In this document: piece after piece, positions 44,961 to 57,631 of the stretch
How the letters are laid out: each line of letters starts with the position of its first letter
Position numbering within the stretch: position 1 is the first letter of the stretch
NCBI GenBank assembly: GCA_958298945.1
Contig: OY282609.1
Location: forward strand, 55,214,220-55,278,219
Length of the DNA stretch: 64,000 nucleotides
From: Atherix ibis
Lineage: Eukaryota; Arthropoda; Insecta; Diptera; Athericidae
Direction of reading: 5' to 3'
The notes under the pieces: model-generated
What the model saw: the letters and a program-made list of their open reading frames with translations, nothing else
Told to the model about the DNA's origin: nothing
The model's database searches: none
Translations under genes and position numbers: made by a program

Positions 44961-46006
44961 TGGGTTTTTCCTAGTTTAGATTTTTTTTGTATCTTTCGTT
45001 ATTTTTTAAATTTTAATTTCAAATTTTTCTATTATTTTTCTTTTATTCTTCCCAATTTTTATACCTTCCTTCTCATTTCCTAATCCTCTTTTTTTTACCT
45101 GGATGGTTTTGGTGTTTTTTTTAAATTTTTTTTCCTCTTAAAGTAAGTTGCTTTTTGCATCTTTTTAATCTTTCTTCTTTCTCTTTCTTACCCTCCCATG
45201 GAGAAATTAACACTTTTGGATGTCTCCATTTTTCCTTGCATATTTTCGGCATGATGATTTTTTGGTTATGGTGGGTGTGAGTGCATCATTTTATATTCCA
45301 AATTTTGATAACTTTCTCTTCCTATGCAACACCCAAGAATTTCATACGAATTCCCATAAATGCCATAACATAGTTGAGCCTTTTTTAAGTTAAAGTCGAA
45401 ACGATTATTTTATATATTTTAATGGAACTGTTTTAAATCAAATATGCGCTATATTGTTTGATGACTGACTATCTGCTATATTTCTGGCAAACACATTATC
45501 CCGTAGCTGAACAAAAATATTAAAAAAGTATTATTCCCGAGCCTTTGTTTTAACTAACTTGAGAGGATTCAAAGAGATCTGCTGCGACCAAAACAAATTG
45601 TAGTTAGAAGGGTGCAAGATTTGGGGTAACGGTTAATAGCTATAAAACTCCTGCAGCCAAGATTTCTAAATTTTTAAGGATTAGTTCCGGCCAATTTTGT
45701 GTAAATGAATACTTGACAATCATTTTAGCTACCGGATCAGAATATTCGTTGGCTTGAATATGGGCTTTGTTACATATGGCAGTCATGTGGCACCAAAACA
45801 GGAAGCTTCTTTTTCTAATGAGCTATCTTCAAATGGTTTAAAGCTGCATATATGTTTAGTGCTTTGCTGATACCATAGCTCTCGTGCAGGTATTCGCGCA
45901 CAGCATTTGTGCCTCAATCGAAATAAAATTTTAATATAGCAAATTTTTGCAAGATCATCTTACATATTCGAGGCACTTTAAGACAAATCCAACATTTTTT
46001 TCGCAT
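44961..46006. other. Intronic sequence, no gene identified
   Basis: T-rich to about 45300, then more complex sequence. On the minus strand at about 45640-45800 a short frame reads HMTAICNKAHIQANEYSDPV then AKMIVKYSFTQNWPELILKN. I do not recognise it. It may be a transposon fragment. Confidence 0.4.
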
Positions 46007-46874
46007 ATGTTTAGTGAATCTAAAGCTGATAATCGAGAAAATGCTTCCATATTTTTTTCGCTATCCAATATTATAAAAATGATTTTATCCTTTAGGCTCC
46101 ACCTGTTATCGAATAGAAAAACTATTAACTAGCCACTTCTATGTTTATTTGATATAAATTATAGGGCCAATAAAAATTAACATTTTATAAATGATGACAA
46201 TTTTTTCCAGCTATGAATGGTAAGATATCCTGCCTTTAATTATCGATCTGGAAAAAGTGCTGCTAGAATATCTTGATCTTTCAATTTCAGGCATCTTATA
46301 GTGAAAACAAATGCAAAATATACAAACACATTCGAAACTGTCAACATTTTAAATTAAAATTTTCTTTGAAAAAGGTTATAAATTTTCCTTTAACTTCTTT
46401 TTAACAAAAAAATATTCAAATAAGTTTTAAAATTCTAATAATGTTTAGTGAATCTAAAGCTGATAATCGAGAAAATGCTTCCATATTTTTTTCGCTATCC
46501 AATATTATAAAAATGATTTTATCCTTTAGGCTCCACCTGTTATCGAATAGAAAAACTATTAACTAGCCACTTCTATGTTTATTTGATATAAATTATAGGG
46601 CCAATAAAAATTAACATTTTATAAATGATGACAATTTTTTCCAGCTATGAATGGTAAGATATCCTGCCTTTAATTATCGATCTGGAAAAAGTGCTGCTAG
46701 AATATCTTGATCTTTCAATTTCAGGCATCTTATAGTGAAAACAAATGCAAAATATACAAACACATTCGAAACTGTCAACATTTTAAATTAAAATTTTCTT
46801 TGAAAAAGGTTATAAATTTTCCTTTAACTTCTTTTTAACAAAAAAATATTCAAATAAGTTTTAAAATTCTAATA
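46007..46874. repeat. Perfect tandem duplication, 2 x 434 bp
   Basis: 46007-46440 and 46441-46874 are, by direct reading, identical base for base and directly adjacent. The unit begins ATGTTTAGTGAATCTAAAGC and ends TTTTAAAATTCTAATA. It has no coding content beyond a 61-codon frame that ends inside the first copy and is cut short in the second. Confidence 0.93.
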
Positions 46875-49020
46875 ACTTCACAAACGAAAAGCAGAAGATC
46901 GTTTTTTTTCAAGTTCTTATTTATTTTATTCCTTTAACTCAACCATATTCTGAGTATCCTTTTTGTAATAAATTTTTTTTGTTTCTTTTCTTTTTTCCTT
47001 TTAGTCAAGTCTTAATATTAGATTTGAATTTTTAAAATGGTTGTAAATTTTTTCCAAAAAAAAAAAGGAAAAACTTTATTCAACGAAAAAAGGCGTATTG
47101 TCGTAAATCTTAATGAAAAGTACTAAATTTTGTTCCTAAATTCACGAAAGTACATTTTCAGCACGTTTTTCAAATAATTCATAGCATATACGAGGGTGTG
47201 TATAAACAATTTTTTAGTTTTTTTTCAATGCAGCCTCTCACATCCTTGTTGTATTTTTCCTCGTCTTTGGAAAATACATATGCCCAAATCAACAAAAAAA
47301 TAATATATAAAAATTGAAAAATAAATAATAAATGAAAAGTTTCGCCTATTTTTTATTGCCCATATACCATTATCATTATCATCATCATCATCCCTATTCC
47401 ATCCAGTTTGGTTTTAATAATAAAATGTTTGAATAAAAAATATACAAAGAGCGGAACATAAACATGGCAATGGGGTGGTTTTCATGTTTCAAACAAATAA
47501 GTTTGCATGTTCACTAAAACCCTGAACATGAACTTAAATTCGACCGAAGGAGATTGTTTTTTTTCTTTGTTTTTGCAAACAGAAGTCATTGCACTCTTGG
47601 ATTGTGGCCAAAATTCTCTAAAAGCTTTTGTTTGGATTCGATTCGATATAATCCATTTCGGTGTATTTTACTTCCGCGGATTAGTAGTCGGGCATAGTTT
47701 GGGATTTCCGCCAAAAATGCAGTACACACAACTGTGAGTGAGTTAAAGGTCAAAAAAAAAACCAAACAAACTAATAACATTAGCTTATGTCGAAATTATG
47801 CTAAAATATTCTTAACATTTTCTTATTACAATAGAATTTTTGAACTTTTGCTTTATGTAGAAATAGACTTTTGGGTGGTGAATTTATTTAAAAAAATTAA
47901 CGAAAGTTTCAAAATTCAATGCCATTTTCAGTGAAAAGATTACTTGCGCAAATTCCCCATAAAATTTTGCTACGTTTTCAAAATATCCTTTTTATTTATA
48001 TGAGTAACTCATTGAATAAACATAGGACTTTTAAAGAATTTCATTTTCATACGTGAATTTTGCAAGAATATTAATTCCAGAAAAGACAATTTACATATTT
48101 AGGCAAATTTTTTTTGTGGTCAAATATATAAAAACTACTCTTAATTTTCAAAGAGAGTTTTTGATAACCAATTTTATCAATCCTTTTGATTTTCAACTTA
48201 CTATTCTGTAGCAGTTAGTAAAATAATTTCTACCTAAATAATTTATCGTAATATAGAGGTCCTTTTTTATATATTCTTTAATAAAATTACAAACTTCACA
48301 AAATCTATACGATGAATTACTTACGGATTTACTAAATTAAGTCACTAAATAAAGTTTACATAAAAAGCTTTAATTGCCCTTAAAATGTTTGGCAAACTCA
48401 AAAACAGAGTCCGGATGTTTATTTAGCAAACATTTTTAAATATACTCGTATTAATTGTTTTTGTTTACTGCTTGCAAAAGGAAACAAGAGAGATATTTAA
48501 ATTTAAAAAATTCGTCAGCTTTTAAATCTCTAATGTTGAAATTTCTTAGAAGCATTTAAGAAGGAAAAATAAATGAAAATTCCATATTTTCTTTGAAAAA
48601 AAAAATGGAAAGTTTTCTTAGAAGCATTTGAAACGGAAAATAATAAAAACAATGAAAATTCCATTTTTCTCTCAAAAAGTTTTTGGTAGTTATTTTGAAT
48701 GAATGATTTTCAGAAAAACAATATTTTATAAAATTCTCGGAATTTTCAATTAAAAAAAAAATGTTTTCATTTTTTAAAGCTTCGTTCGAAACATATCTAA
48801 AATCAAAGAAAAATAAGCGAGAAAACGGTTTATTTTTTTGCAAATTTAAAGGAAATTGCATGGTATAATAACTTCTACAAAAAAAATATGTATAAGGTAA
48901 GAACCAACCCTAGAAAAACCAGCACAACTGATAAGATACATCTCACCACACATAACCACCAATACATCTTACTGTTACTCTAATAATTTTATAATCAAAT
49001 GGGGTTAATTATTAATGAAA
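46875..49020. other. AT-rich intronic sequence, no gene
   Basis: No recognisable coding sequence or transposon. Related stretches (AAGCATTTAAGAAGGAAAA at about 48551, then AGAAGCATTTGAAACGGAAA near 48620) form a weak local duplication. Confidence 0.55.
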
Positions 49021-49022
49021 TA

Positions 49023-50298
49023 TAAGGTGTAGTAAAAGGAAATCCATTATTTTGCCAATAGATGGCTTTAGGAGTCTGTATCTCCCGTTTTAAAAGTGCG
49101 ATTGGGTTGCACTAGATGGCGTTAGAAAGATAAGATTTCGTACTAAAAAAACATTTCATACAGTTTTGTGATTACTTGACTCAGTATTTTTTTAGCACAA
49201 GTCAAAATTGGACACCAACAAAGAGAAAATACGCCATATTTTACAGTTTTTCTTCGATAAAGGCGAAAACGCAAGCCAGGCAGCTGAAAATGTGAATAGT
49301 GTTTATGGTCCTGATACTGTAATAGCCAATCATGCGCAATTTTGGTTTCGTCGATTCCGTTCCGGTAAATTTGATGTCAAAAATGCACCACGCTCTGGAA
49401 GGCCAATTGTCGAAAATGTCGATAAAATAATGAAATCGTCGAGTCCGACTGTCACGTAAGCACTGTTTCGATTGCCCAGGAGCTAAATATTGCATAAAAA
49501 ACCGTTTGGAACCACTTAAATAAGGCTGGATACAAAAAGAAGCTCGATGTATGGGTGCCACACGAGTTATCGCAAAAAATCCTCAAGGACCGAATTTCCA
49601 TCTGAGAATCGCAACAATATCGATCCGTTTCTGAAGCGGATGGTTACTGGTGATGAAAAGTGGGTCACTTACGACAACGTCAAGCGACAACGGTCGTGGT
49701 CAAATCGCGGTCACCCGGCGCAAACGGTGGTCAAGCCAGGATTGACAGCCAGGAAGGTTTTGCTGTGTGTTTGGTGGGACTGGCAGGGAATCATCTACTA
49801 TGAGCTGCTCCCCTAAAGCCGAACTCTTAATTCGGACCTTTACTGTCAACAATTGGACCGTCTAAAAGAAGCAATCGCCCAGAAGCGGCCAGCTTTGGCC
49901 AATAGGAGAGGAATTGTGTTCCATCAGGACAACGCCAGGCCGCATACATCGATAGTGACTCGCCAGAAGTTCCGGGACCTTGGTTGGAATATTCTTATGC
50001 ATCCACCTTATAGTCCGGACCTGGCACCAAGTGATTTCCACCTCTTCCTGTCTATGACGAATGATTTTGCAGGTGAAAAATTCGACTCAAGAGAAGATTG
50101 TGAAAATCGACTGTCCCAGTTTTTTGCCAATAGGGACGAGGGTTTCTATGAGAGAGGCATTATGAAATTACCTCCAAAATGGCAACAAGTTATCGAACAA
50201 AACAATGCATATTTGACCTAAATCGTACCATTCTATCTATGCTAAATAAAACCTTCAATTTAATGCAAAAATAATGGATTTCTGTTTACTACACCTTA
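49023..50298 (+). mobile_element. Mariner family 3, copy 2, full length
   Basis: The TIRs TAAGGTGTAGTAAAAGGAAA and the complement of the right, TAAGGTGTAGTAAACAGAAA, are flanked by TA at 49021-49022 and 50299-50300. The length is 1,276 bp. It is the complete relative of the element cut short at 13543-14690. Confidence 0.9.
49208..50221 (+). pseudogene. Mariner transposase (family 3), broken, copy 2
   Basis: The initiator codon has mutated to TTG (LDTNKEKIRHILQFFFDKG in effect). A 1-bp deletion at about 49432 shifts the frame, and a stop replaces Gln in NIAQKTVWNH (about 49494). The frame changes again at about 49606, at the same site as copy 1. It then reads RMVTGDEKWVTYDNVKRQ, VLLCVWWDWQGIIYYELLP, a TAA at about 49814, FHQDNARPHTS, SPDLAPSDFHLF and PPKWQQVIEQNNAYLT. 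The DD34D residues are all present. Confidence 0.88.
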
Positions 50299-50311
50299 TA
50301 TTTGAAATTAC

Positions 50312-50715
50312 AGGGTGGACCATTTAAAAGCTGAATTTTAAAAAGTAAATTTTAAAAAAAACTGTTAAATATTTTTTTAAATTTATGGTTTTATTAGAAA
50401 GATTGAACCTTGAAATTTAAGAATAAAATACAACATCATTTAAATGACTGCCACGGCTAGCCTTACAGTACCCCATACGCCCGACCCAATTTTTCAGTAC
50501 ATTTTCATTGTCTGGGCCTGTATCTCTTCAATGGCAACTTTGATTTCGTGTTTCAAGACCTCAAATTGTCTCTAGATGGCTTGTGTAACATTTATCCTTA
50601 ACAGCTCCCGACAGAAAATAATCTAACGGGCTCAAATCACAGCTCCGAGGCGGCCAATTGACATCAGAATTTCGGCTGATTATTCCGTTTTCGAAAGCAG
50701 TGCCCAAAAATTGGA
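50312..50715 (-). pseudogene. DD41D-type transposase C-terminus, 5'-truncated
   Basis: The minus frame reads FENGIISRNSDVNWPPRSCD then LSPLDYFLSGAVKDKCYTS, holding the third catalytic Asp (SPLD). AIEEIQAQTM follows, and after a 1-nt frameshift NVLKNWVGRMGYCKASRGSH and LNDVVFYS. The sequence ends at a TIR-like start, CAGGGTGGACCATTTAAAAG, at 50312. The other end and the first two catalytic motifs are missing. It lies only 13 bp beyond the family-3 mariner. Confidence 0.75.
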
Positions 50716-52955
50716 TTGTTACAATTAATTATAATATTTTTCCCTTTTAATGGTATCAAATAATTTTCTACTTAAATTTCATTACGGAGCTGCTGACGAT
50801 GCTTGAAGAAAAAGTGACTAATTTTTCTTAATAAGAAATTCAGAAAAATTGACTAATTTTAACATATTTCCATGGATCCACAATATGTACATATGCATAG
50901 AAGTGACATTTTGTATATGAAGATTTTTTGACTCCGAATTCTTATGTGCATAAATACATATTCGAAAAATTAAAGAAAATCGGAATTGGAAAAATTGAAG
51001 CTGAGTTAGCTTGGATCTATTTCAACCCACCTTACAGACACGATCGAATCATTAATTCAATAAATTCAATTATCAACAGAACCAACGAATGTGAAACTAG
51101 CAATAAAATAATGCAGTAACCGTTTGTTTAATGGTTGTGAACATTTCGGCATCCATAATGCAAACCAAATACAGGAGTTGTGCTTCATAGAAAATCTAAT
51201 CAAATTAAACGGAGCGCCGAATTGGGTTTCGTAATTTTGTATATTTTCGTAAGTCGTAGCTTTCCATATAGCGAGATGAATATTGAAACATTAGAAAAGA
51301 TGTGGTGGTAGTAAAACGAGAAATACTAACAGATTCAGTAGCAGAATTTCCCTTTTCCAATCGATTCACTTGTAAAATGGAATTTTTAATTTACACCATT
51401 AAAACCGATCAAATCCTTCGAAAAGGGTACAAGCCAAGGATGAAAATATAGATCAACGATTGAATGATTATATGAATGGATGATTGATCTTTAACGATGA
51501 TGCACTTATATATTTTTTATTAGAAAGCACTTCAATGCATATTTTTTACAAAATAAAAAATCGAAGAAAATCCCAGCTTTTAGATGCTGTTAATGCTAAC
51601 CAACCACGAAACACAATCCAGATACTCCAGATCTATTGGAAAGGTTCAATTAACCCGGTTCATATTACTGTTTTTCTAACAACCATCATCCCACGTCCTA
51701 CAAAAATGTTGGCTTTCGATAAATAAGTGTGGATAAATGGCCATCAACTGAATTCAATTCAGTTCGGTTCAATTTAGTTCAGCTCGATACGATTCAATTC
51801 GATAGGTTTTTTTCTCTCGCATAAATCGAAACCAGCAGGTATGTATTCAGAATGTTTGTATGTATTTATGACTTAGTTTGCTTTTTATTTTATTATTCTT
51901 GGCAGCTATATAGCTACTTTCTAACAACCTACACAGGACCGGGAGGAATCATGCCATTTCACATGAAAACATTCAATATTTCCACACTATAAAGAATGCC
52001 AAAATACCTTCACAAACCTTGTTTATTCTCCAAACAACCCCATTTATTTTTCTGTTCATACTTCGCATTGAAATAAACACAAATTTCCAATGAGAAAATA
52101 TTTTCTAATGTTTCCTTTTATTTTCAATTTATCAAAATGCGAGAAAAACCAGGAAAATCTAAAAATAAAAATTTGTGACGGGAAAACGCCTCATCATTTA
52201 ACCAAGAAAAGCAAGTAGAATTATTTTAGGTAGAACCAAATCAACGAATAAACGAAAAATTGCCTCGGTTTTTGGTCAAATTTTTATCATTCGTCTTTAG
52301 ATCTTGTTTACTTTTTCCCAATTGTCCTACTTGCTAAACAGTCCTTGTAATTCTCCTTTTCCTATCTATAAATTATTGAAAAAACGCCAATTTTTCCAAT
52401 ACTCCCACGTTTACTATTTTTTCAGTTTTAAAATTAATTTTGTTTTCCGCCCCAATTGTCTTTTCGCAAATAAAATGAACGAAAATTTTATTTTTCTTAT
52501 TTCTTTTTTAAAAATAAATTTAATAGAAAAATTCCATTTGAATACAAATAGTGTATTTGGTTTTATTTTCTTGTTACTCAGATTTTGTCCTATATTTTTT
52601 CATTCTGTTCGTGTAGAATCATGTAAAACTGATGTCGTCTCTACAACAATTAATTTTGAGTTTTCGTAGGTGAGAAAAATTAACTATTTTTGATTACATC
52701 GATTAGGATTCGATTAAAAAAAAATGCTATGGAAAAAAGAAATGGAAGATAAAGTCTAACAAAGATAACCAAAAATATTATTTCGAACGAAAATCGAAAA
52801 TATTTTTGATCGAAATGTCCATTGATAAGTAATATTTTTTAAATATTTACAAAAATTCTAGCAATTCAAATAAATACAAAAACAAATTAAAAATAATATA
52901 ATTTTTACCTATTGATTAAACTGGTTTAGACTTTACCTAAAACCCATTCAGATGA
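50716..52955. other. Intronic sequence, no gene identified
   Basis: Moderately AT-rich. The frames at 50928-51119, 51484-51726 and 52304-52669 have no domain-like content. A degenerate 10-bp repeat of the type TTCAGTTCGG/TTCAATTCGA runs at about 51745-51806. Confidence 0.5.
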
Positions 52956-52956
52956 T

Positions 52957-53990
52957 TTGATACTAAACAGTTTTGGTAATTTGACAAGAGAATCAAAAAT
53001 TGCGTCTGCTAATCCAGTTTTCAGCTCAAAGGACAAGATCAATTTGTTCGCGGATGACTTTTCCGCATCTTCGTCTCTTCCAGATTATGCCTTACCACCG
53101 CCTGTATTGAAACGCATTGAATTTTTCATGGGGTTATATAACTTTCGCACTCGTACTGTTGGAAAAGTCCTCAGAGATCTTGATATACACAAATCTGCTA
53201 GTCCAGATGGTATATCCCCCATAGTTTTGAAGAGCTATTCTTCTACATTTTGCAAAACCATTGGGTAAGCTTTCCCATCTATACCTTTCTGCATGGAAAA
53301 CATCATTTGTTCAACCAATTTCCAAAAAAAGCGAGTCCTCTTCCCACTCCAATTCCCTACCTAATGCACTAACATCCCTTCTTTCTAAGGTCATGGAAAC
53401 ACTGATTAACTCTATTCTAGGTAACTGCTCAGTAACCGTCAATATGATTTCCGTAGCAATACATCCACTGGTGATTTGATATCTTATCTAGCCGAAAAGT
53501 GGCACCACACTCTTCATTTCTCTGGGCAGTGTAGGATTATCGTACCTAATATTTCAAAGGTATTGGAGAGAGTTTGGCATCAGGCTGTTTTGAGGAAAAT
53601 GTGTACATATGGCAATAGACTTTGCTTTCCTTAAATAGATTAGCAACTACCTTTTGAACCGTTCAATACTAGTTATTTTGGATGGCTTCAAGTCTGCACT
53701 CCACCAAATAAATTTTGGTGTTCCTCAGTGTTCAGTTCTATCACCGTCCATTTTTCTAATTTTCATAAATGATCTCTTATCTGTCACTGCTAATCCACTT
53801 ACCTTTTTCTTGATACGAGTGTTAATGACAACTTCCGTTGAAATAACCACATATTTAATATTATCAAAAACGCTGCGTAATGTTTAGATTTTCTTAAGTG
53901 ATGCAGGAAATTTTCCAATCCATCTGATCTAGCCAAAATATACAAAGCATACACATATATTCGCCCCAAGCTAGAATAAACTCCCATATA
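52957..53990 (+). pseudogene. Non-LTR retrotransposon RT, internally deleted
   Basis: The readable blocks are KVLRDLDIHKSASPDGISPI, WKTSFVQPISKKSES, LLSKVMETLI, RQYDFRSNTSTGDLISYLAE and RIIVPNISKVLERVWHQAVL. In the last, the catalytic Asp of the AFDRVWH motif has become Glu. LNRSILVILDGFKSALHQIN, FGVPQCSVLSPSIFLIFIND and SVTANPLT follow. The frame then jumps directly to NIIKNAA, DFLK and CRKF, with SDLAKIYKAYTYIRPKLE. The FADD box lies in the deleted part. Many stops are present. It looks like a Jockey/CR1-type LINE, different from the one at 41.4-45.0 kb. Confidence 0.78.
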
Positions 53991-54900
53991 TAGGCGACGT
54001 AATATCTCCTGCCTTTCCTTATTCCAGTGAATTTATTTTATAATCGCGCGTGTGGAAGTTATTAGGAGGAATAAAGAGAGAGATATCGGTGCAATTTGTT
54101 CTTACCATTAATAGTTGTTAATTAGAATTATTTGGGAAAATTATTAAGATATTCATAATTCCTTTAGTGCAAGTGATTTATAAAAACAAAGATCAGCCTT
54201 TAAGTTTAATTTGACACAACAGTATACATAATAATAATCTTCCTATTATCTCCGTTTTTCAAACCAGATCAATAGACGTAGTTTTTAAAAAAAAAATCCC
54301 ATTAAAAGTTCAGAATTTTTGACCGTTTTTTGTTCTTTAATTTTATTTTATTGTATAACCTAAAAACTATAATTAAAAAATTATTTTTAAACTTAAAAAA
54401 AAACAATTTTTTTGTATTGAAGCATAAGCAAATTTATTTGTTCTCAAATATTAAATTTGCTGGAACTTACGTAAAAATCAAAGAAAGTGAATTAATGACC
54501 ACCCTTTAAGGTTTGACATAACAGTTTACGGAAAAATAATCTGTCTACTCTCTTTGTTTATTGATGATTTGACTACGCACTGAATCCAAAAATTCAAAAT
54601 TATTAACCAATCAGAGTGGGTATTCTCGTTCGATTTCTGGTTGCGTTTAACAATGAATTGACAAAACATATGAGATGAGTCCTCTCTGAAACGTAATTTT
54701 TGCATTCTACCGATTATGGGCCCCTAGTCCAATAGATCGCCAATATTTTCCATTTAAATGTTCAGAAAATTTTTAACGCACAGGTGCCGTAACCATTCTT
54801 ATATGCGCGCAACTTCGAGTATTCTCATTCTTGGGCAAGAGTGTGAGAGGCACAATCTAAAATGTGAGAGAGAGTGTGTTTGCGACAAGTTTAACAAAAC
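53991..54900. other. Intronic sequence, no gene
   Basis: AT-rich to about 54500, then more complex sequence. A block at about 54715-54760 has weak similarity to the unit repeated at 55.86 and 56.79 kb, so a third, older unit may begin here. Confidence 0.45.
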
Positions 54901-56870
54901 GTAGATTAGGAGTTACTAATCAGCTGTTGGATCATACCATCACGTGTTTTCGCACGCTCAGAGAAACAAATAATAGTAATGATTTACTTTGGAAATGAGA
55001 GAGAAATTCACCATTTTTTTCTGTTTCTCTCTTTCGACCTTACATGTTGTTATGAGTGCATTCAGTACTCGCTGACATGTTATTTTCTGCTGCCATAGGC
55101 AAACAGCAGAGATTTCAGCTATTTTTGATCGAACTTACTCGTATCAGTGTGGATTCAGCTGATCTTAAATACGTAATTTTGTAAAAAAAACAACATTTCA
55201 TTAATTGTTGGATCAAATTCTAAATTCGAAAATTAAGAAGGAAATATGTCTCAAAACATGTTTTGTTTGCAATTTGGTGTCGAAATTCTAGAAATAGCAA
55301 CAACAAAAAATTGAAAAAGATAATTTATAACAATACAAATTTGCGTAAAATAATTTTAATTAAATACAGAATTTATAAAAATAATTTTGTTTTGTATAGA
55401 ATTAAAAAATGCAAAATTGTCAACCAATATACGTGTATGGATATGCATTTTTTTCAGAACGACTCTACGCGGAAAGTTCTAATTTGTACTCTGAGAACAC
55501 ATTTTTTCAATAATAAAAGAGAAAATATTTTTTGTCCCGTTTGCTGTTTGGATCGGAGAGTTAATTGATAGTTGATGAATTAAATATTTGTTACCTCCTA
55601 ACGATTATGGTGGCCTGGTGATTCAACAACTTTTTCGTAGCAATTTAATTTAAAAAAAAATTACGTCTAGCTAGACAAGGAGAGAGATGGAGAATTATTA
55701 ATTTCGTTTAGGGGTGGAGTTTATTAGAGTGAGGATGAGGCCTTAAAAACAATGCGATCAGAGAGAAGCGTGATTGCAATGGTTTTCGACAGTTTCAAAA
55801 TTTGGAGAAATAAAAATTTTCATTCAATAAACTCCGAGAATTTCTATTTGCTGATATTTCTGCTAGCCTAGTGCATCGCCAGTATTTGATGATTAGATTT
55901 TTATTTCAAGGTCACTCACGCATCTCTACAGTCGAAAGAATGGCAGGATGAATTTTCAGATTAAAATTAAATTCGCATTTGTATGATAAAAAATGACTAA
56001 GTTGACGGTCAACCGATTTTAAATGCGTAATTTTGTAAATGATACAATTAATATTAAGCCTATATAAAATGATCAATAAGTAAATATATTTTGAAACATT
56101 GCAATTTAGTGTCGACAGTCTAAGATATTTGAAATAAATTCTTAAACATTTTTTAGACATAATTTATGACAATAAAAATTTCTCTGAAATAGTTTTGATA
56201 AAAATAATTTTCTTTTATATAAACTAATAAAAATGCGAATTTATTAAACACCTTATGGACATGCATTTTTTGCAGGACGACTCTACGCGGAAGGTCATAA
56301 TTTTTACCTTCAAAGACAATTTTTTTCAATATTAAAAATACGAAAAAGAACATATTTTTCGTCCCATTTGCTGTTTGGATCAGAGAATAAATTTACAATT
56401 TACGGATGGACATATTTAAAATCGCAATGGAATGCACACAACTCAACTCACTCTCAAATGAGAGTTTATGAATAAACTTACTGAAAATGTTACCTGCTGA
56501 CAATCATGCTCACCTAGTGATTCGACAGCTTTACTTCATAGTGATTTAATGTCAAAAAATAAAGAAGTTACGCCAGTCAGTGTGAGAGAGGGCGGAATAT
56601 AGTAAAGTGAGGAGAACCCTTCAGTAACGTGTGCACAAAGAGAGGAAATGATATGTTTAATTTTTGCAATAGTTTTTGACAGTTTCAAAATTAAGAGAAA
56701 TAAAAATTCGCCAACTTATCTCATTCTAACTTATTGTAATGAGAACGCTGAGAACGAAGTCCGAGAATTATTATTTCTGATAGTTCTGTTAGCCTAATAA
56801 ATAGCCAGTGTTTGTTAATTTGCAGTTTTATTTCAAGGTCAACCACGCAGCTTTAAAGAATATCAAAACA
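54900..56870. repeat. Diverged tandem repeat, about 0.82-kb unit, two copies
   Basis: Matched landmarks recur in the same order. GCAATTTGGTGTCGA at 55269 pairs with GCAATTTAGTGTCGA at 56100, ACGACTCTACGCGGAA at 55459 with the same at 56277, and TTTGCTGTTTGGATC near 55541 with the same at 56366. GACAGTTTCAAAAT is at about 55788 and again at 56678. AGCCTAGTGCATCGCCAGTA near 55864 pairs with AGCCTAATAAATAGCCAGTG at 56789. Spacing is 820-925 bp. The ACGACTCTACGCGGAA and TTTGCTGTTTGGATC cores are identical, while the sequence between them has diverged. Confidence 0.75.
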
Positions 56871-56898
56871 CAAAAATTTAATGTAATGAAATTATGTA

Positions 56899-56978
56899 CG
56901 AGGGTCGTTCAATAAGTCCTTAGAAAAAGATGGAAAAAAACTGTTTTTAAAAAAAAAAATTTTTATTTTCTAACATAC
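56899..56978 (-). mobile_element. Solo terminal fragment of the irritans-like mariner
   Basis: It starts CGAGGGTCGTTCAATAAGTC after TA, as in the other copies, continues for about 75 bp into the A/T-rich subterminal region and then stops. ATTATGTAC occurs at both sides (56891-56899 and 56980-56988). No transposase remains. Confidence 0.8.
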
Positions 56979-56989
56979 GATTATGTACT

Positions 56990-57631
56990 TTCGTATTGAG
57001 TATTATCTTACCGTTTAAGGTGGAAAAATGGCTAAAATTCGAATCTAGACTATGAGTTACAAATGCAGTATATTTTCGTATCTATTGAAATTTATATATT
57101 AAAAAGTATTTTATTTATTATGATCGTATTTTCAATATAACAAGTTCAAATCAGTTTCTTCTTAAACAAAGCCAAACATAAAGAAGAAAAAATTCTTACC
57201 AAATATATACACGTATAGTTAAAATATGCTGTAAGCCAATAAATTAATAATAATATCCGGTCCTTTTCGAAGGGGTTAGCCGCAACCGCTCTGATTCAAT
57301 TATATTCAAAATGTAGAATGTATAGGATATTACATGGTCAAGTGGTTAATGGACATTGCCATTTGATGATATAATTTTCAATATAATGAGCAGCAAACTA
57401 TAGCAACAGGTGTTGGCATTTACAACACACGCCAAGTAAGAAGCCTACATCTCATCTTCGTGTTCATTTTAATCAGTCGGACAGGTACTTAATCAATCAA
57501 TCCTTCAATCAACCAACCATACACGTATATAATACGTGTCCGTAAGTACTCATACATTCATACGTAAACATTCGTCCATCAGACAAGGGGATAAGGACTC
57601 ATTTGATTGAATAGTTTTTAATAATACTAAC
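56990..57631. other. Intronic sequence downstream of a cadherin donor, no gene
   Basis: Unique, moderately AT-rich sequence with no recognised feature. Confidence 0.5.

Larger units (their letters stand above)
41020..57631 (-). other. CadN: 16.6-kb CadN intron full of transposons
   Basis: Bounded by the donor CAG|GTTAGT at 57632/57631 and the acceptor at 41020. It contains the inverted Jockey element with a nested mariner, the 434-bp duplication, a family-3 mariner, a DD41D fragment, a second LINE RT and the 0.82-kb diverged tandem repeat. No host reading frame is seen inside it. Confidence 0.85.

Noticed and set aside
45640..45800. hAT-like transposase fragment on the minus strand
   Set aside because: A short coding-like stretch exists but contains no diagnostic motif, so I do not assign a family.
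50928..51119. 63-codon frame and a second one at 51484-51726
   Set aside because: No recognisable domain, no start context or neighbouring fragments to support them; probably chance frames in less AT-biased DNA.
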